Assembly: GCA_030648135.1 (NCBI GenBank)
Contig: JAUSIF010000007.1
Span: 1-10,664, forward strand
Direction: 5' to 3'
From: Xanthobacteraceae bacterium
GTDB taxonomy: Bacteria; Pseudomonadota; Alphaproteobacteria; Rhizobiales; Xanthobacteraceae
DNA: 10,664 nucleotides
Under the pieces are notes generated by a model. That model was not told the origin of the DNA. It saw only the letters and a list, made by a program, of their open reading frames with translations, and ran no database searches. Of this stretch, positions 6,899-10,664 are shown in pieces (within the stretch, counting starts at the first letter, position 1; the number at the start of each line of letters is the position of its first letter). A program made the translations under genes and the position numbers.

Positions 6899-6913
6899 TT
6901 CCGGACAGTGGGC

Positions 6914-7861
6914 ATGCGGGCAACTTATCAGACTACACTTGCACAACGTGTCGACCTCATGGGCCGTGGGGTCCATGGCGGTATGCAAGCTACGGTCTCC
7001 CTGCTTCCCGCCGATCCCAATACCGGCATCGTTTTCTCGCGCCCGAGCCACAACGGCTCGCGCCATCGCGTCGTCAGCGCCACGCCCGGCGCCGTCCGCA
7101 ATACCGATTTCGCGACCGTGATCGGCGACGGCAACGGCGCGCTTTGCTCGACCGTCGAGCATCTGCTGGCGGCCTTCGTCGGGCTCGGCGTCGACAACGT
7201 GATCGTCGAGGTTGACGGCGGCGAGGTGCCCATTTTTGATGGCAGCGCCACCGCCTTCGTCGAGGCGATCGAGCAGGCCGGACTCGAGACCCAGGCCGCG
7301 CCGCGCCGTTATCTCAAGGTACTGAAACCGGTGCGGGTCGAGGACGGCCGTGCGGTCGGCGAGCTTCTGCCTTACGACGCCGGCTTCCGGATCGAGATCG
7401 AGATCGACTTCGACCATCGCCTGATCGGCCGCCAGCGCTATGCGGCGACGCTGACGCGCGAAACCTTCGAGCGCGACCTCGCCCGCGCCCGTACCTTCGG
7501 CTTCATGAACGATGTGGCGAAGCTCTGGAGCGCCGGCTATGCGCTCGGCGCCTCGCTCGACAACACCATCTGCCTGGCCGACGACCGTATCCTCAATCCG
7601 AACGGTCTGCGCTATCCCGATGAATTCGTCCGTCACAAGGCGCTCGACGCGGTCGGAGATCTGGCGCTGGCGGGTCTGCCCATCCTCGGGCGCTACCGTT
7701 CCTTCTGCGGCGGCCACAAGCTCAATGCCCAGGTCGTGGCCGCACTGGCGGCCGACCACTCCGCCTGGACCGTGATCGAGGCCAAGCGCGGCCGCGTGCA
7801 CGGTCACGCCGATCTCGGCGTTCCGGTCGCGGTCCCTGCCTACCGCGCCGACCTGTCTTAA
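6914..7861 (+). CDS. lpxC: UDP-3-O-acyl-N-acetylglucosamine deacetylase LpxC
   Basis: LpxC is the cytoplasmic zinc enzyme that removes the N-acetyl group from UDP-3-O-acyl-GlcNAc, the committed step of lipid A synthesis. The 315-residue product (from ATG 6914) has TLAQRVDLMGRGVHGG at the N-terminus and STVEHLLAAF (79-88) with catalytic Glu82 and zinc ligand His83. EVPIFDGSA (104-112), ARTFGF (192-197) and HKALDAVGDLAL (241-252) follow, the last carrying zinc ligands His241 and Asp245. GGHKLNAQVV (266-275) has the second catalytic histidine, His268. These match E. coli Glu78, His79, His238, Asp242 and His265. The frame is open upstream to a TTG at 6779, but that extension is basic and low in complexity and unlike the family. 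Having its own leader after the ftsZ terminator suggests separate control, as expected for the enzyme that balances LPS with phospholipid. Confidence 0.97.
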   Translation: MRATYQTTLAQRVDLMGRGVHGGMQATVSLLPADPNTGIVFSRPSHNGSRHRVVSATPGAVRNTDFATVIGDGNGALCSTVEHLLAAFVGLGVDNVIVEVDGGEVPIFDGSATAFVEAIEQAGLETQAAPRRYLKVLKPVRVEDGRAVGELLPYDAGFRIEIEIDFDHRLIGRQRYAATLTRETFERDLARARTFGFMNDVAKLWSAGYALGASLDNTICLADDRILNPNGLRYPDEFVRHKALDAVGDLALAGLPILGRYRSFCGGHKLNAQVVAALAADHSAWTVIEAKRGRVHGHADLGVPVAVPAYRADLS

Positions 7862-7988
7862 TCGAATTGCCACAATCGCGACCTATTCCACCGCTAGCGG
7901 GCTAGCGGGGACAGCCTCATCATTGGTATCGGAGGCTGCTGGCTCGCGTCAGCTGCGCCCCGGTCGGCCGAGCTAGAGGGTAGGGTTC
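7862..7988 (+). other. lpxC-bamD spacer with short tandem repeat and hairpin
   Basis: This 127-base gap holds two adjacent copies of GCTAGCGG (7893-7908), of which the first forms the palindrome CCGCTAGCGG (7891-7900). It also has a perfect seven-pair stem, CAGCCTC (7912-7918) with GAGGCTG (7932-7938), closing a 13-base loop. No T tract follows either, so neither is a normal terminator. AGAGGG at 7975-7980 is the bamD Shine-Dalgarno sequence. I cannot find a convincing promoter, so bamD may be read through from lpxC. Confidence 0.4.
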
Positions 7989-8837
7989 ATGCGTCGTTTT
8001 ATCGACGGTATCCGCAGCGCCGGACTGGGCCTCTTGGTATGGCTCGCAGTGGCGGCAGCGCTCGCCGTACCGCTCGCGAGTTGCGCCGGGGATGTCAACA
8101 AGATCCTCCCCGACGAGCCCGCCGACAAGCTCTATAATGAAGGTCTAACGCTGCTGAACCGGGGCGACTATAACGACGCGGCGAAGAAATTCGAGGAAGT
8201 CGACCGCCAACATCCCTATTCGGAATGGGCGCGTAAATCGCTGCTGATGTCGGCCTTCGCCTATTACGAGGTCAACAGGCACGAAGAAACCATCCAGGCC
8301 GCCAAGCGCTACGTGGCGCTGCATCCGGGAAGTTCCGACGCGGCCTATGCGCAGTACCTGATGGCGTCGTCCTACTTCGACCAGATCCCGGACATCACCC
8401 GCGACCAGGGCCGCACCGAGAAGGCAATACAGGCTCTCGCCGAGGTGGTTCGCAAATATCCCGACACCGAATATGCCGAGAGCGCCAGGAAGAAGATCGA
8501 AGTCGCGCGCGACCAGCTCGCCGGCAAGGAGATGCTGATCGGGCGCTATTACCTCCAGCAGCACAACTATCCCGGCGCGATCAACCGCTTCAAGACGGTC
8601 GTCACTCAGTATCAGACCACGCGCCATGTCGAGGAGGCGTTGATGCGCCTGACCGAGGCCTATATGGCGCTCGGCGTCGTCACCGAGGCGCAGACCGCGG
8701 CCGCCGTGCTGGGCCACAATTTCCCGGACAGCCCCTGGTACCAGGACGCCTACAAGCTGGTTCAAACCGGCGGCGCCCCACCGCAAGAGGACAAGGGTTC
8801 CTGGATCAGCCGCGCCTTCGGCATCAAGCAGGGCTGA
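7989..8837 (+). CDS. bamD: Outer membrane assembly lipoprotein BamD (ComL/YfiO family)
   Basis: BamD is the essential lipoprotein of the beta-barrel assembly machine; it sits on the periplasmic face of the outer membrane, binds BamA and takes part in recognising incoming outer-membrane proteins. The 282-residue product starts with a basic lipoprotein signal peptide (MRRF, then a hydrophobic run from about 12 to 30) ending in the lipobox LASC, with Cys32 as the lipidated residue. The mature part is a chain of about five tetratricopeptide repeats. It begins with DKLYNEGLTLLNRGDYNDAA (47-66) and includes FEEVDRQHPYSEWA, KYPDTEYAESARKK and NFPDSPWYQDAYKL near the end; this spacing of HP/YP/FP before a helix is usual for the family. 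ATG 7989 has AGAGGG eight bases upstream. Length and gene order (lpxC - bamD - recN) fit alphaproteobacteria. YbgF/CpoB-like TPR proteins are an alternative, but the lipobox and position favour BamD. Confidence 0.93.
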   Translation: MRRFIDGIRSAGLGLLVWLAVAAALAVPLASCAGDVNKILPDEPADKLYNEGLTLLNRGDYNDAAKKFEEVDRQHPYSEWARKSLLMSAFAYYEVNRHEETIQAAKRYVALHPGSSDAAYAQYLMASSYFDQIPDITRDQGRTEKAIQALAEVVRKYPDTEYAESARKKIEVARDQLAGKEMLIGRYYLQQHNYPGAINRFKTVVTQYQTTRHVEEALMRLTEAYMALGVVTEAQTAAAVLGHNFPDSPWYQDAYKLVQTGGAPPQEDKGSWISRAFGIKQG

Positions 8838-8932
8838 AGCAGCCGCTTTGCGGCGATTCCCGTTTCCAACGGCTTGTGATCCTTCGCCCCACTTGAGATA
8901 GACTTCCGGCGCCCAAGGGGAACTCCGGGCGT
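8838..8932 (+). other. bamD-recN spacer with two small hairpins
   Basis: Two small adjacent hairpins follow the bamD stop: GCCGC-TTT-GCGGC (8842-8854) and CCGTT-TCC-AACGG (8860-8872). Neither has a T tract, so at most they are weak or Rho-assisted ends, or RNA-stabilising structures. AAGGGG (8915-8920) is the likely recN Shine-Dalgarno sequence, twelve bases before ATG 8933, which is longer than usual. I see no clear SOS (LexA) operator of the alphaproteobacterial GTTC-N7-GTTC type. Confidence 0.35.
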
Positions 8933-10603
8933 ATGCTGGTCCATCTCTCGATCCGCGATATCGTCCTCATCGATCGCCTCGACGTCGACTTGGCCTCCCG
9001 GCTCACGGTGCTGACCGGCGAGACCGGCGCCGGCAAGTCGATCGTGCTCGATGCCTTCGCGCTCGCTTTGGGGGCGCGCGGCGATGCCGCGCTCGTGCGC
9101 CAGGGCGCCGAGCACGGCCAGGTCGTCGCCTCCTTCGACGTGCAGCCCGATCACCCCGCCCGCGCGGTGCTCGCGGAGAACGGCCTCGACGGCGACGACC
9201 TCATCCTGCGGCGCGTACAGTTCGCCGACGGACGCACCCGCGCCTTCATCAACGACCAGCCGGTGACGGTGCAGGTCTTGCGCGAGGTCGGCCGCCGCCT
9301 GGTGGAGATCCACGGCCAGCATGACGAGCGCGCGCTGGTGGATTCCGCCACCCACCGATCTTTGCTCGATGCCTTCGCCGGCCATCTCGATCGCACCGCG
9401 GAAGCCGGCCGGCTGTGGACCGCCTGGAAGGAAGCGCAGGGCGCGGCGGCGTCCGAGCGCGAACGGCTTGCGCGCGCCTTCGCCGAGGCCGACTACATCC
9501 GGAACGCGGTCGAGGAACTGACGGGGCTCGCCCCGCAGGCGGGCGAGGAACAGACGCTCGCCGACCGCCGCGCCGTCTTGATGCGCGCGGAGAAGGCCGC
9601 CGACGATCTGCGCGACGCCCATGAAACGCTCGCCGGCGCCGCCTCGCCGGTGCCGACGTTAGCGGCGGCGCTGCGGCGGCTGGAGCGGCGCGTCACCGAG
9701 GCGGGCGATCTCGTGGGCGCGCCGGTGAAGGCACTCGATCAAGCGCTGCAATCGCTCGAGGAGGCGCGCGCGGGTCTGGAAGCCGCGCTCGTGGTCGCCG
9801 ATTTCGATCCCAAGGAACTGGAGAAGATCGAGGAGCGCCTGTTCTCCTTGCGCGCGGCCGCGCGCAAATACGGCGCCACGGTGGAAAATCTGCCGGCGGT
9901 GGCGGCGCGCTTCAAGGCCGACCTCGAAGCGATCGACCGCGGCGCCGAACGGCTGGCGGCGCTGGAAGCCGCCGCCGGCGAAGCCGAGAAGGCTTTCCGT
10001 GCCGCCGCCGAAGCGCTGTCGCAGGCAAGACGCAAGGCCGCAAAGGCGCTCGACGCCGCGGTCAATGCGGAACTCGCGCCGCTCAAGCTCGAGCGCGCCC
10101 AATTCATGACCGAGATCGAGAGCGATCCCGCAGCCCCTGGCCCCGAAGGTTTCGACCGGGTCGAGTTCTGGGTGCGCACCAATCCGGGCGCGCGGCCGGG
10201 CCCGTTGATGAAGGTCGCTTCGGGCGGTGAGCTCGCGCGCTTTCTGTTGGCGCTCAAGGTGGTGCTCGCCGACCGCGGCTCGGCGCCCACTTTGGTTTTT
10301 GACGAGATCGATACCGCGGTGGGCGGCGCGGTGTCGGACGCGATCGGCGCACGGCTTGCTCGCCTGGGAGGGAAGGTGCAGGTGCTGTCCGTCACCCATG
10401 CGCCGCAGGTGGCGGCGCGAGCGGAACATCATTTCCTGGTGGTGAAGGAATCGATCGATAAGGCGAAGCGGGTCGCCACCCGCATGCGCGCGCTCGATCC
10501 CGCGCTGAAGCGCGAGGAGATCGCCCGCATGCTCGCCGGCGCGGAAGTTACCGAGGAGGCGCGCGCGGCGGCGGAAAAGCTGATCGCAGGAGCCTCGCGA
10601 TGA
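8933..10603 (+). CDS. recN: DNA repair protein RecN (SMC-like ATPase)
   Basis: RecN is a cytoplasmic SMC-family ATPase that gathers and holds DNA ends during recombinational repair of double-strand breaks. The 556-residue product is close to E. coli RecN (553). The N-terminal half of the head has Walker A GETGAGKS (29-36), RTRAFIND (101-108) and the RecN-typical HGQHDE (127-132). A helical, Ala/Glu/Arg-rich segment (about 155-370) forms the short coiled-coil arms. The C-terminal half of the head has the ABC signature ASGGELARFLLALK (429-442), Walker B TLVFDEIDTAVGG (453-465) with catalytic Glu458, and the His-switch region VTHAPQVAA. The short coiled coil separates it from SMC and RecF. ATG 8933 is placed directly before the conserved LSIRDIVLID start. 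The stop overlaps the next start as ATGA. All ATPase motifs are intact. Confidence 0.97.
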   Translation: MLVHLSIRDIVLIDRLDVDLASRLTVLTGETGAGKSIVLDAFALALGARGDAALVRQGAEHGQVVASFDVQPDHPARAVLAENGLDGDDLILRRVQFADGRTRAFINDQPVTVQVLREVGRRLVEIHGQHDERALVDSATHRSLLDAFAGHLDRTAEAGRLWTAWKEAQGAAASERERLARAFAEADYIRNAVEELTGLAPQAGEEQTLADRRAVLMRAEKAADDLRDAHETLAGAASPVPTLAAALRRLERRVTEAGDLVGAPVKALDQALQSLEEARAGLEAALVVADFDPKELEKIEERLFSLRAAARKYGATVENLPAVAARFKADLEAIDRGAERLAALEAAAGEAEKAFRAAAEALSQARRKAAKALDAAVNAELAPLKLERAQFMTEIESDPAAPGPEGFDRVEFWVRTNPGARPGPLMKVASGGELARFLLALKVVLADRGSAPTLVFDEIDTAVGGAVSDAIGARLARLGGKVQVLSVTHAPQVAARAEHHFLVVKESIDKAKRVATRMRALDPALKREEIARMLAGAEVTEEARAAAEKLIAGASR

Positions 10604-10664
10604 CGAAGGGGGTCAAGACTTCCAAGAGGTCCAAGACATCCAACAAATCTAGAACGTCCAAGGG
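10600..10664 (+). CDS. Start of the next CDS, probably NAD-dependent DNA ligase (ligA) by position; 3' end outside window
   Basis: ATG 10600 overlaps the recN stop as ATGA and has AGGAG at 10588-10592, seven bases upstream, so this is a credible translation start. Only 21 full codons are visible: MTKGVKTSKRSK then TSNKSRTSK. They are very rich in Lys, Arg, Ser and Thr and match no domain. In alphaproteobacteria recN is commonly followed by ligA, so the ligase is the best guess, with this tract as a basic, probably disordered N-terminal extension. Codon use here (AAA, TCT, AGA, ACA) is much less G+C-biased than in the other genes. The product itself cannot be confirmed from the window. Confidence 0.5.
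   Translation, partial: MTKGVKTSKRSKTSNKSRTSK
10615..10664 (+). repeat. Degenerate 9-base tandem repeat coding for Lys/Arg-Xaa-Ser units
   Basis: From 10615 the sequence falls into 9-base units in frame: AAGACTTCC, AAGAGGTCC, AAGACATCC, AACAAATCT, AGAACGTCC, then AAGGG at the window edge. Five full units are visible, each coding a basic or polar residue, a variable residue and Ser (KTS, KRS, KTS, NKS, RTS). The repeat may continue beyond the window. Confidence 0.7.

Larger units (their letters stand above)
6605..6913. other. ftsZ-lpxC intergenic region, regulatory
   Basis: This 309-base stretch is the longest without a gene. In order it holds two DnaA-box-like sequences (TTCTCCACA 6612-6620 and ATATCCACA 6626-6634), an intrinsic terminator (6638-6670), a 10-base palindrome CGCGATCGCG (6705-6714) and a 10-base direct repeat (6724-6743). 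A weak promoter candidate (6750-6777), a small hairpin (AACGC 6841-6845 with GCGTT 6855-6859) and three GGGG runs (6850-6869) follow. GANTC sites occur at 6621, 6719, 6754 and 6897. Its local A+T content around 6720-6800 is clearly higher than in the genes. I see no credible coding sequence in it. Confidence 0.7.

Noticed and set aside
6779..6913. Possible 45-residue N-terminal extension of LpxC from a TTG start
   Set aside because: The extension is basic and low in complexity, overlaps the promoter/leader region, lacks a binding site at the TTG, and LpxC proteins normally begin close to the TLAQRV segment.
6893..7873. - strand open frame of 326 codons opposite lpxC
   Set aside because: lpxC carries all catalytic and zinc residues on the + strand; the reverse frame is an Ala/Gly/Asp-rich shadow.
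8838..8932. Terminator after bamD
   Set aside because: The two hairpins have only five-pair stems and no T tract, so I list them only as structures in the spacer.
8762..10432. - strand open frames opposite recN (8762-9622, 9659-10432)
   Set aside because: RecN is complete and intact on the + strand; the reverse frames have no motifs and follow its codon periodicity.
1..10664. Mobile element, phage, CRISPR, toxin-antitoxin or other accessory system
   Set aside because: No transposase, integrase, array, terminal repeats or unassigned gene was found; every gene with enough sequence to judge is a conserved housekeeping gene in a known order.

Overview
This is a G+C-rich (roughly two-thirds G+C by eye), tightly packed, single-strand stretch of a division and cell-wall (dcw) cluster. 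It runs straight on into an outer-membrane assembly and DNA-repair block. The order, all on the + strand, is murC (3' part) - murB - ddl - ftsQ - ftsA - ftsZ - lpxC - bamD - recN - start of the next gene (by position probably ligA). This order, together with the long FtsZ linker, the FtsZ C-terminal peptide ending PAFLRRQAN and LpxC (lipid A synthesis), points to an alphaproteobacterium with a Gram-negative envelope. No finer placement is justified from the sequence alone. Nothing looks recently transferred: there are no mobile elements, tRNAs, rRNAs or CRISPR arrays, and codon use is even throughout, except for the first codons of the last gene.

Region 1 (1-4841) is the murC-murB-ddl-ftsQ-ftsA operon. 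Its genes overlap or abut: ATGA at murC/murB, one base between murB and ddl, 34 bases of overlap at ddl/ftsQ, and ATGA at ftsQ/ftsA. The first three enzymes make the UDP-MurNAc-peptide precursor (MurB reduction, MurC L-Ala addition, Ddl D-Ala-D-Ala). FtsQ and FtsA are the divisome scaffold and the membrane anchor for FtsZ.

Region 2 (4842-6670) is ftsZ, set apart from ftsA by an 86-base spacer and closed by a strong intrinsic terminator at 6638-6670. FtsZ has an intact GTPase core, a linker of about 220 residues and a canonical C-terminal peptide.

Region 3 (6605-6913) is the only long non-coding stretch. It holds the terminator, a 10-base direct repeat, four GANTC sites (the CcrM methylation motif), a weak promoter candidate and a G-run-rich leader ahead of lpxC. 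This is the part of the window with the most unexplained structure.

Region 4 (6914-10664) is lpxC, bamD and recN with short spacers of about 95-130 bases, then a gene that overlaps recN by ATGA. Its visible 21 full codons are a degenerate 9-base tandem repeat encoding a Lys/Arg-Xaa-Ser tract.

I did not find a previously undescribed system. The genes are conserved housekeeping genes with intact catalytic residues. The findings are mostly small regulatory or structural signals in the spacers, plus features of the FtsZ linker and of the last gene's N-terminus.
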